Under the pieces are notes generated by a model, which made no database searches, was not told the origin of the DNA, and saw nothing but the letters and a program-made list of their open reading frames with translations. A stretch of 44,788 nt of DNA from Patescibacteria group bacterium (GTDB lineage Bacteria > Patescibacteriota > Doudnabacteria > UBA920): NCBI GenBank assembly GCA_013387205.1, contig WARV01000013.1, positions 1 to 44,788 of the forward strand. The letters are read 5' to 3'. The translations under genes were made by a program, and so were the position numbers. Shown here piece after piece: positions 21,864-31,100 of this stretch. Within the stretch, counting starts at the first letter, position 1, and each line of letters begins with the position of its first letter.

Positions 21864-21912
21864 GCAAGGGCGTCATTTATGTCAATTTTGTCACTTTTTT
21901 AATTTTTGTCAT

Positions 21913-23820
21913 TTATTTAACTTCCTTATACTCCGCATCCACCGGACCCTGGTTGTTATCTGATCCGGAATTGGAAGACGGGTTGTCTGTCCCCGGGTTA
22001 GGGCTGCCTGCGCCCGCAGCCTGGCTTGCTGCATCCGGAGCCGAGTACATTGCCGCGCCGACTTTTTGGATAGCATCGGAAAGTTCCTGAATGGCTTTCT
22101 TTATAGCTTCGGCATCGTCCTTGTCCTTAATTTCCTTTAAGGTCTTAATTTTTTCTTCGGCCGCGGCTTTGTCTTCGGCTTTAGCCTTGTCGCCAGCATC
22201 CTTCAAAGTTCTTTCAGCCACGGAAATTAAAGTATCGGCCTGGTTTCTGGTATCAGCCACTTCCTTGCGCTTGCGGTCTTCCGCGGCATGTGCCTCAGCT
22301 TCCTTTTTCATGCGCTCAATTTCGTCCTTGTTCAAGTTGGATGATCCCTGGATAGTAATGTGCTGCTCTTTGCCGGTTGCCTTGTCTTTGGCTTTCACGG
22401 TCAAAATTCCATTAGCATCGATGTCAAAAGTAACTTCCACTTGCGGGATGCCGCGCGGCGCCGGAGGAATACCGTCCAAAATAAACCTGCCCAAATCCTT
22501 GTTGTCGCTCGCAAACTGGCGCTCGCCTTGTAAGACGTGTATCTCCACGCTGGTCTGGTTGTCGGCTGCGGTGGAAAACACCTGGGACTTGGAAGTCGGG
22601 ATAGTGGTATTGCGCTCAATGAGCGGAGTCATAACGCTGCCCAAAGTTTCCAAACCCAAAGTCAAAGGAGTAACGTCGAGCAATAAAATTTCCTTGCCCT
22701 GCACGTCGCCGGAAAGCACGCCGGCCTGGATGGCCGCGCCCTTGGCCACGGCTTCCATCGGGTCAATGCCGTGTTCCACCTGCTTGCCAATGTAATCTTC
22801 CACGAATTTCTGGACAGATGGCATCCTGGTCGGCCCGCCTACCAAAATAATTTTGTCTATATTGTTAGGTCCGAAAGCTGAATTCAACTTTTTGCCCACG
22901 TCAGCAATGGCATCAGATACCGGCTTGCGCATTCTTTCAATAATCGGCTTAATCAGTTCTTCCAATTTGGCGCGGGTAATTTTCATCTGCAAATGCTTGG
23001 GCCCGCTCTGGTCCGCGGTTATGAACGGCAAATTGATTTCAGTTTCCAAAGTAGTGGAAAGTTCTATTTTGGCTTTTTCCGCAGCTTCCCTCACGCGGTT
23101 CATGGCCATCTTGTCTGAAGTAACATCAATACCGGATTCCTGTTTGAACGAATCGGTAATGTATTTTATCAAAGCCGCGTCCATGTCCTTGCCGCCCAAA
23201 GCCGTGTCACCGGAAGTAGAAAGCACTTCAAAAGTCGCCTGCCCGTCTTCTTCCACAAATGACATAATGGTTACGTCCAAGGTGCCCCCGCCTAAATCGA
23301 ACACCAAAATCTTCTGTTCCTTGGCAGCGGATTTATCCAAACCATAAGCAAAAGCCGCGGCTGTCGGTTCGTTAATTACGCGCACGACTTCCAAGCCGGC
23401 AATTTCCCCGGCATTCTTGGTCGCGTGCCTTTGGGCATCATCGAAATAAGCCGGCACGGTAATGACTGCTTTGGTCACAGGCTCGCCCAAAAAGCTTTCC
23501 GCGTCTTTCTTGATTTTCTGCAAAATGAAAGCGCTAATCTGTTCCGGCGCGTAATCTTTGCCGTTGATGTTGTATTTAAAGTTGGTTCCCATTTTGCGCT
23601 TGGCTTCGAAAACCGTTCCTTCCGGATTGGTCACTGCCTGGCGCCTGGCCGGTTCGCCGACCAGTTTTTCGCCTTCTTTAGTAAAGGCCACGTAAGACGG
23701 AAAGGCTTTTCCGCCGACAGACATGCCTTCGGCCGCCGGAATCATCACTGGCTTACCGCCTTCCATCACGCTTGCCGCACTATTGGAAGTCCCTAAATCT
23801 ATACCGATTATCTTTGCCAT
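21913..23820 (-). CDS. dnaK: chaperone DnaK (Hsp70)
   Basis: Start chosen at ATG 23820 ([20 protein letters not shown]) with AAGGAGAAATATT before it. Seen: [65 protein letters not shown], and a substrate-binding domain ending in an Ala/Gly/Asn-rich tail. About 635 residues, normal. ATP-driven folding of client proteins with GrpE and DnaJ; dnaJ is not next to it here. Third gene of hrcA-grpE-dnaK. Confidence 0.97.
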   Translation of the reverse strand: MAKIIGIDLGTSNSAASVMEGGKPVMIPAAEGMSVGGKAFPSYVAFTKEGEKLVGEPARRQAVTNPEGTVFEAKRKMGTNFKYNINGKDYAPEQISAFILQKIKKDAESFLGEPVTKAVITVPAYFDDAQRHATKNAGEIAGLEVVRVINEPTAAAFAYGLDKSAAKEQKILVFDLGGGTLDVTIMSFVEEDGQATFEVLSTSGDTALGGKDMDAALIKYITDSFKQESGIDVTSDKMAMNRVREAAEKAKIELSTTLETEINLPFITADQSGPKHLQMKITRAKLEELIKPIIERMRKPVSDAIADVGKKLNSAFGPNNIDKIILVGGPTRMPSVQKFVEDYIGKQVEHGIDPMEAVAKGAAIQAGVLSGDVQGKEILLLDVTPLTLGLETLGSVMTPLIERNTTIPTSKSQVFSTAADNQTSVEIHVLQGERQFASDNKDLGRFILDGIPPAPRGIPQVEVTFDIDANGILTVKAKDKATGKEQHITIQGSSNLNKDEIERMKKEAEAHAAEDRKRKEVADTRNQADTLISVAERTLKDAGDKAKAEDKAAAEEKIKTLKEIKDKDDAEAIKKAIQELSDAIQKVGAAMYSAPDAASQAAGAGSPNPGTDNPSSNSGSDNNQGPVDAEYKEVK

Positions 23821-23847
23821 AATATTTCTCCTTATTATCTTTATTGG

Positions 23848-23968
23848 CATCATTCCGCTTGTCCTCCGTAGCTTTAGCGGAGGAGGAAGTGCATCCGAGG
23901 AATCTCATTCTTTAGAGATCCTTCGTCGGCTGCACTCAGAGCTTGCCCCGGACTTGATCCGGGGATGA
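23848..23968. repeat. dispersed repeat, family 2, copy between grpE and dnaK
   Basis: Shares GAGGAATCTCA, TTTAGAGATCCTTCGTCGG and GGACTTGATCCGGGGATGAC with the copy at 21753-21863, and adds a small hairpin cctccg/cggagg. It lies inside an operon, between cotranscribed genes. Confidence 0.8.
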
Positions 23969-24001
23969 CGCCGGTAATTAAAATTCTAAATAAATTAATG
24001 G

Positions 24002-24517
24002 TTATTTCTTTTTGCTAATCACGACCTGGCTTGGCCTTATTACCTTCCCATTCAGTTCAAAGCCAGTCTGCAGTTCGTCTATAATTATTCCGTCGTCGGA
24101 TTCAGATTCCAGCTCCCTGACGGCTTCGTGAAAATTGGGGTCGAACTTCTTGCCGACAGCTTCTATCTTTTTTACTCCCAGTTCCGCCAAAACTTTGTCG
24201 AGCTGCATGACTATTCCTTCTATCCCCTTTTGCCAGTTGCTGTATTTGTCAAAAAATTCTTGATTCTTACTTCTTGATTCTTGATTCTCTTCTATTGGCA
24301 GATGATGCAGCGCTTGTTCCAAAGAATCAATTGTCGGCAAAAGTTTGGCAACAGTAACCTCTTTAGCAAACTCTATCAAGTCCTTACTTTCGGCTTCCTT
24401 GCGCCGCCTGTAGTTTTCAAAATCCGCTAAAGCCCTCTTCCAATTACTAGTAACCGCATCGAGGTCTTTTTGTAATTCATCCAGGTTTTGTTCTTCTTGT
24501 TGATTTTCGTCGGGCAT
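24002..24517 (-). CDS. grpE: nucleotide exchange factor GrpE
   Basis: A 171-residue protein with an N-terminal coiled coil (LDELQKDLDAVTSNWKRALA, DFENYRRRKEAESKD) and a C-terminal beta domain containing GKKFDPNFHEAVRELESESD. It releases ADP from DnaK. It lies between hrcA and dnaK, separated by repeat-filled gaps. Confidence 0.95.
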   Translation of the reverse strand: MPDENQQEEQNLDELQKDLDAVTSNWKRALADFENYRRRKEAESKDLIEFAKEVTVAKLLPTIDSLEQALHHLPIEENQESRSKNQEFFDKYSNWQKGIEGIVMQLDKVLAELGVKKIEAVGKKFDPNFHEAVRELESESDDGIIIDELQTGFELNGKVIRPSQVVISKKK

Positions 24518-24523
24518 AAATTC

Positions 24524-24608
24524 TTTATTCTCTACTAAATACTAAAATATACGAAAGGTACGAAATTACAGATTTAGTATTTTTAGTATTAATTAGTATT
24601 TAGTAGAA
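24524..24608. repeat. ctactaaatac-type inverted repeat between hrcA and grpE
   Basis: CTACTAAATACTAAA on the left mirrors TTTAGTATTT and TTAGTATTTAGTAG on the right. A related copy lies at 42477-42597, so it is a family. Confidence 0.7.
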
Positions 24609-24612
24609 GCGA

Positions 24613-25371
24613 TTATCTGATTAAAAAAATTAACAAAACCATTCCTGCTCCTCCCAAAAGTTTGCTTATATACTCCATCAAGCTCAAGTTCTTCTCATAC
24701 TTCATGGACTTTGGGCCAATTAGGCCGATAACTCCTTTTTTGCCGGAAGGCAAAGTCAGGCCGGAGACAATCATGGAGTAATCCGACTTTTTGCTTAGCT
24801 TTAATTCCTTGCCAATGAATGCTGCCGGAGCCTCGCCAGAATACTGCTCAATCATGGTCTGAGCATATTGGTCTATGTCGTCAAAAAATTGGGCAATCTC
24901 TTGGGCGTCTTCCGCAGGCAATGCCGGGTTGGCCAAAATATTAGACAAGCCGATTGTGGAAACTTCTTCCGGAAATAAAGTGAATGAAGCCTGTTCGCTG
25001 TGTTCAGCCAAAAGCTTGGCTATTCTCCTGCCCATTTCCACGTGTGCGATTTGCAGTTTCAGCAATTCCCTCTTGAGCAATTCCTGTTCTTTTAAGGACA
25101 GCTTCACTTTATCCATAAGCTGGTTGACGAAATAGCGAAAGCCTTTATCCGTCGGTACGCGCCCCGATGAAGTGTGCGGCTGCATAATATAGCCTGCGTT
25201 TTCCAAAGCCGCCATCTCGTTCCTGATGGTTGCCGGGCTAACCCCTATCTGGTACTTTTCCGCCAAGTCCTGGCTGGCTACCGGCTGGCCATTGTCACAG
25301 TTTTCTTTGACGATAGCCGCAAGTATCCTTGCCTGCCTTTGGGTTAGTTCGTTATTTTGGATGTTATCCAT
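24613..25371 (-). CDS. hrcA: heat-inducible transcription repressor HrcA, short form
   Basis: A 252-residue repressor of the heat-shock operon; usual HrcA proteins are ~340. The N-terminal winged helix is clear: LTQRQARILAAIVKENCDNG, PVASQDLAEKYQIGVSPATI, RNEMAALENAGYIMQPHTSS. The GAF-like middle is reduced but DYSMIVSGL...GVIGLIGPKSMKYEK is kept, which is normal for CPR members. A hydrophobic C-terminus (AGMVLLIFLIR) is present. It binds the CIRCE site just upstream of its own gene. Confidence 0.93.
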   Translation of the reverse strand: MDNIQNNELTQRQARILAAIVKENCDNGQPVASQDLAEKYQIGVSPATIRNEMAALENAGYIMQPHTSSGRVPTDKGFRYFVNQLMDKVKLSLKEQELLKRELLKLQIAHVEMGRRIAKLLAEHSEQASFTLFPEEVSTIGLSNILANPALPAEDAQEIAQFFDDIDQYAQTMIEQYSGEAPAAFIGKELKLSKKSDYSMIVSGLTLPSGKKGVIGLIGPKSMKYEKNLSLMEYISKLLGGAGMVLLIFLIR

Positions 25372-25404
25372 AACGTTTTTGTTAGCAGTCTTATTCTTAG
25401 TTTG

Positions 25405-25440
25405 ATAATATCATTAGCACTCTAGGGTGTCAAGTGCTAA
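25405..25440 (-). promoter_or_regulatory. CIRCE operator overlapping a consensus heat-shock operon promoter
   Basis: TTAGCACTC (25414-25422), nine bases, AAGTGCTAA (25432-25440): CIRCE with one arm base changed. On the minus strand TTGACA (25433-25428), 17 bases, TATTAT (25410-25405). HrcA bound at CIRCE would cover the -35 box, the standard repression arrangement. Confidence 0.93.
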
Positions 25441-25467
25441 ATATTAAATTTTGATGGTCATAAAAAT

Positions 25468-25481
25468 GCCTTATTTAAGGC
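25468..25481. other. 14-bp hairpin near the A/B element
   Basis: GCCTTA/TAAGGC with a two-base centre; on the minus strand ATTTTTA follows. Confidence 0.4.
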
Positions 25482-25486
25482 AAAAT

Positions 25487-25598
25487 GAATGACTCAACTT
25501 TACCCCGTCAAATTGCATTCTTATTTGACTGGGGCGGTTGAGTTATTCACCAAACGCAACAAGGGGACATCTTGCGCTGCGCAAGATGTCCCCTTGTT
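25487..25598 (+). repeat. compound two-hairpin element (A plus B), copy 1
   Basis: A (25487-25548): ACTCAAC/GTTGAGT, CCCC/GGGG and GTCAAAT/ATTTGAC stems. B (25558-25598): a 41-bp near-perfect palindrome beginning AACAAGGGGACATCTTGCGC with a single-base centre. B follows A by nine bases, and B ends CCCCTTGTTT. It sits at the end of the surface-protein gene and before hrcA. Copies 2 and 3 are at 30987-31065 and 34587-34661. Confidence 0.8.
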
Positions 25599-25629
25599 TA
25601 ATTACACCTAGATTCTATAATTCTAAATT

Positions 25630-28600
25630 CTAACTTCTGGCTTCTACCTGTTCCTGCCCAACCAACTGATTCTGCCTATGATAAATCAACCAAGCTGAAA
25701 TAGCAAAGAACGTGAGCATGGCAATTGGCCAGGCCAGCCAGTGTGCAGGACATGGTTCATACCACCACCACAAAAGTCCTGCGGCAAAAATCGCAACCGG
25801 CAAAATGTAAACCCACCTGGTCACAACATTCCTAACGGCAAAGTAAGCCATATACAAAAGCAGCGCGTAAACCAAATAACCAATCCACCACCAGCTAATC
25901 GGCGTGCAAGTCTTAGCCGTCACTTCCACATTGTTAGTTTCGTTCTTAGTTGATTCGCCCAAAACTTCTCCTACTGGCTGCTGCGCAGGCTCTGTCACCG
26001 ACAGCTTGTTGATTATCGGCTTAGGAGCCACTGCCGGACTTCCAGTATTATCTTCGCTTGGGAATTGCAAGCCCTGGTAATTACTATAATCCGTTGTCCC
26101 TAAAACTTGTCCAGTTGGTTCAGCCGGATGACTGCCGTCTCCCCCACCGCCTCCTCCTCCGCTACCGCCTGAAGATGGTGTTGTTACGTTAAAGCTAACA
26201 GAAGCAGTGTTATTGGAAGAAACCGGATCCGGAATTCCTGAAGCGACTATCGCCTCATTAAGAATATTTTGTCCCGCGGTATTACTATTTACAGTTGCGG
26301 TTATCTGCAATGTCGCGCTGCTGTCATTGCTCAAAGTTCCCACGTCCCACAATCCGGTTACGTTGTCGTAAGTACCTTGCGTGGAAGAAGCAGAAACAAA
26401 AGTTAGAGTTGAAGGCAGGGTATCGGTTGCGGTTACATTAGTAGCGGCGTCCGGCCCGGCATTAGCCACGGTCAAGGTATAAACAATTGTATCGCCAGGA
26501 TTTGGAGAACTCTTATCTACGGATTTCGTAAGACTTAAATCTGATTTCGGAACATACATTACCACATCAGTTGAAGCAGTGTTATTTTCCGAATTTGGAT
26601 CAGGTATTGAACCGCTTATTGCGGCTGTGTTTGTCAAAGTTCCTGTGGCTTGTTCATTTATAGTGCCTTCCAAAACCAAAGTTACCGACGCGCCGTTAGC
26701 CAAGGTTCCAATATCCCACTTTTTTGTTTCTGTATTAAAAGATCCCGCGGTGGTGCTGGCGGAAACAAAAGTAATCCCGGCTGGCCAAACGTCATTAACT
26801 ACCACACCTTTGGCTAAATCCGGCCCGTTATTAGTCGCAGTTATCGTATAAAATACCGTATTACCAACTTTTACGCTTCCCTCAATGTTGGAAGTTTTTG
26901 TCACGGCCAAATTCGCGCTTTGGGAAGAATAAGTATTAGTGATTGTACAAGAATAAGTGCCAGCCAAGACCATGGTAATATGACCGCTTGAATCGCAATT
27001 ACCAGAGTAACTGGCAGCATAACCAGGTAAATTATTTTCAGAAATGTCATAGCTACCAGCGCTAAAATTATTCTGCTCCCCGCTAGTTACTGTGGTCGTT
27101 GCGGAGTCAGAAGCAACTAATAAAGTGAAATCAGAAACTTTAGCAGTACCACCTTCGTCATTCACAACTTTTTTCGTAACTGTCAGTTTGGCCGGAATAT
27201 CATCATTGGTTATTGTGCAAGTAACACCTTCTTTAGTTAAAGCGCCTTCGCAACCGTTGTAAGTTGCAGTGTATCCGGGATTTTCGACTTCAGTAACAGA
27301 ATAACTCCCTACTTCGGCTGTAATATTTTCACCCGGCGCTTCTGTGCCGGTTATTTTTGTTTTAGATGCGTTAGTTGCGCTTATATTGATGGTAAAATCA
27401 CTTGCTTTTGCCGTACCACCGTTATCATTTACCACATGCTTAATAATAGTAATTGTCCCGCGTTCTGGCGGCGGCCTGTGGAAGGTATTGGTAATTATAC
27501 AAGTTTTAACATCACCCAATCCTAATATTACGTTTCCATTACTATCGCAGTCTTGGCTGTAAGCGCCGACGTAAACTGGATACAAGCTATTTGATTCAGT
27601 AACTTTTACTGTCCCAACATTAAACCCGTTCTTCTCGCCACTCACCACAGGAACATCGTTAACGAACAAAGGAAAATCACTCACCTTCAAAAGTGTTTCA
27701 TTATCTCCATTATCAACAACCTTAATAACTGTCAATTTTGGCTGAATATCATCGCTTGTCAAAGTACAAGTCTTGCTTTCTCCTGTACCAATACTGCCAG
27801 AGCAGCCGGAAGTTGTATATCCAGCAGGTCCGGTTTCGCTAACGCTGTAGCTTCCGGCGTTCATGGTCACGGTCGTACCCGACAGACTACCTGGAAAAGT
27901 TGATGTTGAAACCTGAGCACCGGTTACAGCCATTGTAAAATCCCCAGGCTGCGCGGTACCGTCATAATTATTATTTACCTGCTTTATAACCGTCAGATGC
28001 GCCGGCTGGTCATCATTAGAAATAACACAAGTTTTGGTTTCACCAGCGGCAATATTAATATCGGTACAATTATTGTAAGAGGCGCTATAACCCGCTACAG
28101 TGCTTTCGTTTACGGTATATTTACCAGGCTGAACCGTTATTCTATTTTCACCGGTTGAATTAAATAAAGTATAACCCCCGCCATTTATGGCGAAAGAAAA
28201 ATCATCGACATGCCTGGTGCCGCCATTGTCGTTAGTCAATACTTTTTGCACAACCAATGTTCCAGTGGTTGGAATTTCCCTGTTTGTTATGGTACAAATA
28301 TAACTCTGGCCATTAACAACAGATCCACTGCAGCCACTTGAATAGCTTGCTGTATATTTTTGATCTTCAACCTCAGTTACCTGATAGGTTCCTGTACCTA
28401 TTATGACACTGGTTCCATTTGGATTCCCTGGAAAACTTGATGGATTAGGATTATTGCCTGTGATTGTAATTAAAAAATCAGATGGTTGTTTGTTACCGTT
28501 AATATTTACAACTTGCTTAATGACAGTTAGGTTTCCAAAACCAATCGCAGAAGCACTCATGGATCGATCGGTATTTCCTAAGTTACCCAAGCTCCATCCA

Positions 28601-29394
28601 TCAAGTCTCATATGATACGGAGAGCCGTTAATCCCCCCAGCAGACAAAGGTTCATTTGAGCTATCAAAGCCCCAATCCAATCTGCTTGCTATATGCCCAC
28701 CCCACGCAATTACCACAGTTGTAGCATTAGCTGTAAAACTGATAGTAATTTTTGTAGCTGATTGGCTTGTGGAAAGACTGCCCTGTGCAGCATAAGCCAC
28801 ATTGGTAATACTACCATTCCAAATTGTCATCAGTCTTTCAGAACCGGGTAAGTTGTTAAAACTTTGGGTTGGCATGTTTGCTACAGGAGACCCTGCTGAG
28901 CCAGGAACAGGAATCGGAAAAGTACTTGGAACACCGGAAACTCCGGTAACTCCATCAATAGGGCTTACCGATTCATTAATACGATCGTAACTGGTTAAAT
29001 AATCAATTGCGTGCTTGCCACCGTTTTTCGCATCATATTCCAGATTTAGTGTTATTGGGCTGCCAACTGGCAAATCTTTTAAAACAGCCCTGTAAGGAAT
29101 GGATTGTCCCTCGATATAATGGGAGTTTGAAGACCCAGCATTCCCATTTCCCCACGCTGAACCTGAACAATTTACGGGAGAAGTTGCCGACCCATTTCTG
29201 CATTGATCTAAGTCAACAGAAGACGATACTGCGTAAATGCTTGTTGGACCCAAAAAAGAAGCCGCCAGTGCCATAATGGCGAAAACATGAAAAGCTTTTT
29301 TGAGGTTTAATTTTGAAAAGTTCAACTTCCATGGATTTTTCTTATAATCCGGCACTTGTTTGATGACGAAGTGCAATATATTATTTTTTCTCAT
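25630..29394 (-). CDS. very large surface protein with prealbumin-like and DUF11 repeats
   Basis: A 1254-residue protein. A signal or anchor segment lies near residues 34-56 (FHVFAIMALAASFLGPTSIY). After a unique domain come six prealbumin-like/SpaA-type repeats (roughly residues 290-830), each starting LTVIKQV-like and ending CTITN-like with paired cysteines; then two DUF11 domains (about 830-1080; VFYTITATNNGPDLAKGVVV and IVYTLTVANAGPDAATNVTA), a Gly/Ser linker, and a C-terminal membrane region of three segments (~1163-1240). The likely role is a stalk or adhesin on the cell surface. Start ATG 29394; a leader with terminator precedes it. The repeat count is by eye. It may help CPR cells attach to hosts, which is inference. 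Confidence 0.9.
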   Translation of the reverse strand: MRKNNILHFVIKQVPDYKKNPWKLNFSKLNLKKAFHVFAIMALAASFLGPTSIYAVSSSVDLDQCRNGSATSPVNCSGSAWGNGNAGSSNSHYIEGQSIPYRAVLKDLPVGSPITLNLEYDAKNGGKHAIDYLTSYDRINESVSPIDGVTGVSGVPSTFPIPVPGSAGSPVANMPTQSFNNLPGSERLMTIWNGSITNVAYAAQGSLSTSQSATKITISFTANATTVVIAWGGHIASRLDWGFDSSNEPLSAGGINGSPYHMRLDGWSLGNLGNTDRSMSASAIGFGNLTVIKQVVNINGNKQPSDFLITITGNNPNPSSFPGNPNGTSVIIGTGTYQVTEVEDQKYTASYSSGCSGSVVNGQSYICTITNREIPTTGTLVVQKVLTNDNGGTRHVDDFSFAINGGGYTLFNSTGENRITVQPGKYTVNESTVAGYSASYNNCTDINIAAGETKTCVISNDDQPAHLTVIKQVNNNYDGTAQPGDFTMAVTGAQVSTSTFPGSLSGTTVTMNAGSYSVSETGPAGYTTSGCSGSIGTGESKTCTLTSDDIQPKLTVIKVVDNGDNETLLKVSDFPLFVNDVPVVSGEKNGFNVGTVKVTESNSLYPVYVGAYSQDCDSNGNVILGLGDVKTCIITNTFHRPPPERGTITIIKHVVNDNGGTAKASDFTINISATNASKTKITGTEAPGENITAEVGSYSVTEVENPGYTATYNGCEGALTKEGVTCTITNDDIPAKLTVTKKVVNDEGGTAKVSDFTLLVASDSATTTVTSGEQNNFSAGSYDISENNLPGYAASYSGNCDSSGHITMVLAGTYSCTITNTYSSQSANLAVTKTSNIEGSVKVGNTVFYTITATNNGPDLAKGVVVNDVWPAGITFVSASTTAGSFNTETKKWDIGTLANGASVTLVLEGTINEQATGTLTNTAAISGSIPDPNSENNTASTDVVMYVPKSDLSLTKSVDKSSPNPGDTIVYTLTVANAGPDAATNVTATDTLPSTLTFVSASSTQGTYDNVTGLWDVGTLSNDSSATLQITATVNSNTAGQNILNEAIVASGIPDPVSSNNTASVSFNVTTPSSGGSGGGGGGGDGSHPAEPTGQVLGTTDYSNYQGLQFPSEDNTGSPAVAPKPIINKLSVTEPAQQPVGEVLGESTKNETNNVEVTAKTCTPISWWWIGYLVYALLLYMAYFAVRNVVTRWVYILPVAIFAAGLLWWWYEPCPAHWLAWPIAMLTFFAISAWLIYHRQNQLVGQEQVEARS

Positions 29395-29454
29395 AACTTA
29401 AAAAATTAGTTGGTATTTTTTGTTTTACTCAATTTTTGTTTTTTTCGGCAATAT

Positions 29455-29489
29455 AAAAAACCTACGAAAAAAATCCGACTTTTCGTAGG
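29455..29489 (-). terminator. intrinsic terminator inside the surface-protein leader
   Basis: CCTACGAAAA/TTTTCGTAGG 10-bp stem followed by TTTTTT on the minus strand, 61 bases before the ATG. A terminator in front of the gene suggests regulated read-through. Confidence 0.85.
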
Positions 29490-29499
29490 CTGGAATAAA

Positions 29500-29650
29500 A
29501 AATAACCGGTCGTGGAGAAATTGTACCAATCATGCTGAAAGGCTTTTCTCCCTGTCCGGTTTCGCCACTGGCCCTGGTGCTTATCGAACTTTAATCATTT
29601 TCTGCACTCAATTGCAGCCATAAGGCGACCAATAATGGGGCTGCAATTTT
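29500..29650 (-). promoter_or_regulatory. structured 5' leader of the surface-protein gene, possible riboswitch
   Basis: Minus-strand stems: AATTGCAGCC/GGCTGCAATT (29610-29648, perfect 10 bp); AACCGG/CCGGTT (29504-29561) enclosing GGAGAAA/TTTCTCC (29514-29551); plus a GC-rich single-stranded-looking stretch CACCAGGGCCAGTGGCG. A terminator follows directly. This is the layout of an aptamer with expression platform. I cannot match it to c-di-GMP, cobalamin, or other classes by eye. Confidence 0.5.
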
Positions 29651-29952
29651 AGGCTTACAGGAATAATATTTTATTTTTTTCCTTAAAAATTTGCCTATTT
29701 TTTATAGGTATATGTATTTTAGCCTTATTTAATTAAAAGTCAAGCAAAAAATATCCTAAAAAATAAGGCTATTTTTGCAAATTCTTTAAGATTTGCGAAG
29801 TTTTTAACCGCTTGTGTTTATAAGGGTTTATCAGAACTATTTATAAATGTTATTAAGCCCTAAAATATACCCCGATGTCAAAGTATCTTTTTGTCTCGCT
29901 TTTGCTTCAACACCCATATTTTGTTTAGTAATTGAAGATTGTAAAAACTAAT
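29651..29952. other. AT-rich 300-base gap with one 11-bp palindrome
   Basis: TAGCCTTATTT (29720-29730) and AAATAAGGCTA (29761-29771) pair perfectly and are followed by ATTTTTGC on the plus strand, a possible terminator. The promoter for the surface-protein leader should be in this gap but is not consensus. No gene seen. Confidence 0.5.
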
Positions 29953-29986
29953 AAAAAGAACGGGCTTCGTGCGGAAAGCCCGTTCT
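29953..29986 (-). terminator. intrinsic terminator after the 30013-30891 gene
   Basis: AGAACGGGCTT/AAGCCCGTTCT stem with an eight-base loop, then TTTTTATT on the minus strand. Confidence 0.92.
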
Positions 29987-30012
29987 AGGGTTGTTACTTG
30001 TACTTCTTGCGG

Positions 30013-30891
30013 TTAATTGCCGCCATCGACGTAGCTGACACAGGCACCCTGGTTCTTGAAAGGAGTAAGATCCTTACGGAACAGGTTCTGCCAGCCGCCA
30101 CCCTTGCAGTCGTTTATAGTTGCCGGAATCGCATAGGCGGTCATCTTGATTGCGGGCACATACGACGCCCAGCCGGTAGCATCTTCGCGAAAGACGCCGA
30201 CTTCGCCAGTGCTGTTGTAAAACGGCGCGTAACTGGTATTCATGAATACGCCGTTGGGATTAATATCAGTGCCGACAGATGGCGCCGACAGGTTGTTAAG
30301 CCCGACATTCAACGATTCGTACGGGCCGGGTTGATGCAATGGGTTGTAGCCCCACGTCTGGGTGTTGTAAGCGATGCCGAAAATGAGGGTATCCGGCAAT
30401 AGCACGGACGTGCCGCCCGGACCAGCTGTCCGAAGGTCGAATTTTATCTCAAACGCCTTGCCGTTGTAGCATTTATTGTCTGCAGCCGAGAACCACGCGG
30501 TTCCACATGATGGATCCGCTTCCGGGCGCCACAGCATGAGTAACTCCTTCGTCACGGTAATGAGCGGCGTGTGCGCTTTTGCCGTTGCCGCGTCCGCGTA
30601 GATGTTCAGCGTAATGGGATGGGTAAATCCTTCCGAAAGCATTGAAGGGTAATCGCTCTTTTTAGCCCAACTGCTCATGAGGACTGTAACATCCCCCGCT
30701 GCCCTGGCAGTGCCGGCGAGCTTGATTTGATCTCCGAATTCGCTGTTAGCGCAGCACTGAAATCCTTCACTCGGCACATTGCCTGGCACTGGGTTCGGAA
30801 TGCTGTTGTAAACGACCGTTTGCGCTGACACCACAGTGGCGCAAAGCAAGAAAAGAACCGCCGTAATGGCGGTAAGACAAGTCTTATTCAT
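30013..30891 (-). CDS. secreted protein of an uncharacterised extracellular family
   Basis: A 292-residue protein with a classical signal peptide (MNKTCLTAITAVLFLLCATV, VSAQ-T) and AAGGAAG before the ATG. The mature part reads VVYNSIPNPVPGNVPSEGFQ, EFGDQIKLAGTARAAGDVTV, LPDTLIFGIAYNTQTWGY and PYESLNVGLNNL, a beta-rich pattern I know from secreted actinobacterial and CPR proteins; the C-terminus has KGGGWQNL...FKNQGACVSYV, a small motif at the end of many secreted bacterial proteins. Function unknown. GC is higher than neighbours; own promoter and terminator. Transfer from another phylum is plausible, unproven. Confidence 0.78.
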   Translation of the reverse strand: MNKTCLTAITAVLFLLCATVVSAQTVVYNSIPNPVPGNVPSEGFQCCANSEFGDQIKLAGTARAAGDVTVLMSSWAKKSDYPSMLSEGFTHPITLNIYADAATAKAHTPLITVTKELLMLWRPEADPSCGTAWFSAADNKCYNGKAFEIKFDLRTAGPGGTSVLLPDTLIFGIAYNTQTWGYNPLHQPGPYESLNVGLNNLSAPSVGTDINPNGVFMNTSYAPFYNSTGEVGVFREDATGWASYVPAIKMTAYAIPATINDCKGGGWQNLFRKDLTPFKNQGACVSYVDGGN

Positions 30892-30952
30892 CTGTTTCTT
30901 CCTTTTGGTTGTATTTGCTGTTAAGGCTCAAAATCGCCCAAATAGCCTGATA

Positions 30953-30981
30953 AATATAGTGTATTTGACTGATTTTGTCAA
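30953..30981 (-). promoter_or_regulatory. consensus promoter of the secreted-protein gene
   Basis: Minus-strand TTGACA (30981-30976), 17 bases, TATATT (30958-30953). It lies 60 bases upstream of the ATG and just left of compound element copy 2. Confidence 0.82.
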
Positions 30982-30986
30982 TAGTA

Positions 30987-31065
30987 CACGAATAGCTCAA
31001 CCATCGGTTGAGCCATTCGTGATGTCACAAGGGGAACCCTGTATCTGATACAGGGTTCCCCTTGT
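30987..31065 (+). repeat. compound two-hairpin element (A plus B), copy 2
   Basis: A (30987-31021): 16-bp arms beginning CACGAATAGCTCAACC with one mismatch and a three-base loop. B (31027-31065): 19-bp arms with a single-base centre, starting ACAAGGGGAACCCTG. Same order and spacing as copy 1, with different inner stem sequence. It lies between the promoter of the secreted-protein gene and the winged-helix gene. Confidence 0.85.
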
Positions 31066-31100
31066 TTGATAATCGCTTGATTCTTGCTGCTTACTACTTG

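Noticed and set aside
12733-21912. tRNA genes in the long intergenic gaps
   Set aside because: No cloverleaf with GGTTCGA-type T-arm was seen; gaps are palindromic repeats.
22091-22795. Long plus-strand frame of 234 codons opposite dnaK
   Set aside because: A codon-bias shadow of dnaK; its predicted protein has no motif and lies wholly inside the chaperone gene.
29455-29650. c-di-GMP or cobalamin riboswitch for the surface-protein leader
   Set aside because: A few words resemble parts of the consensus, but the stem order and the conserved loop bases do not match, so no class is named.
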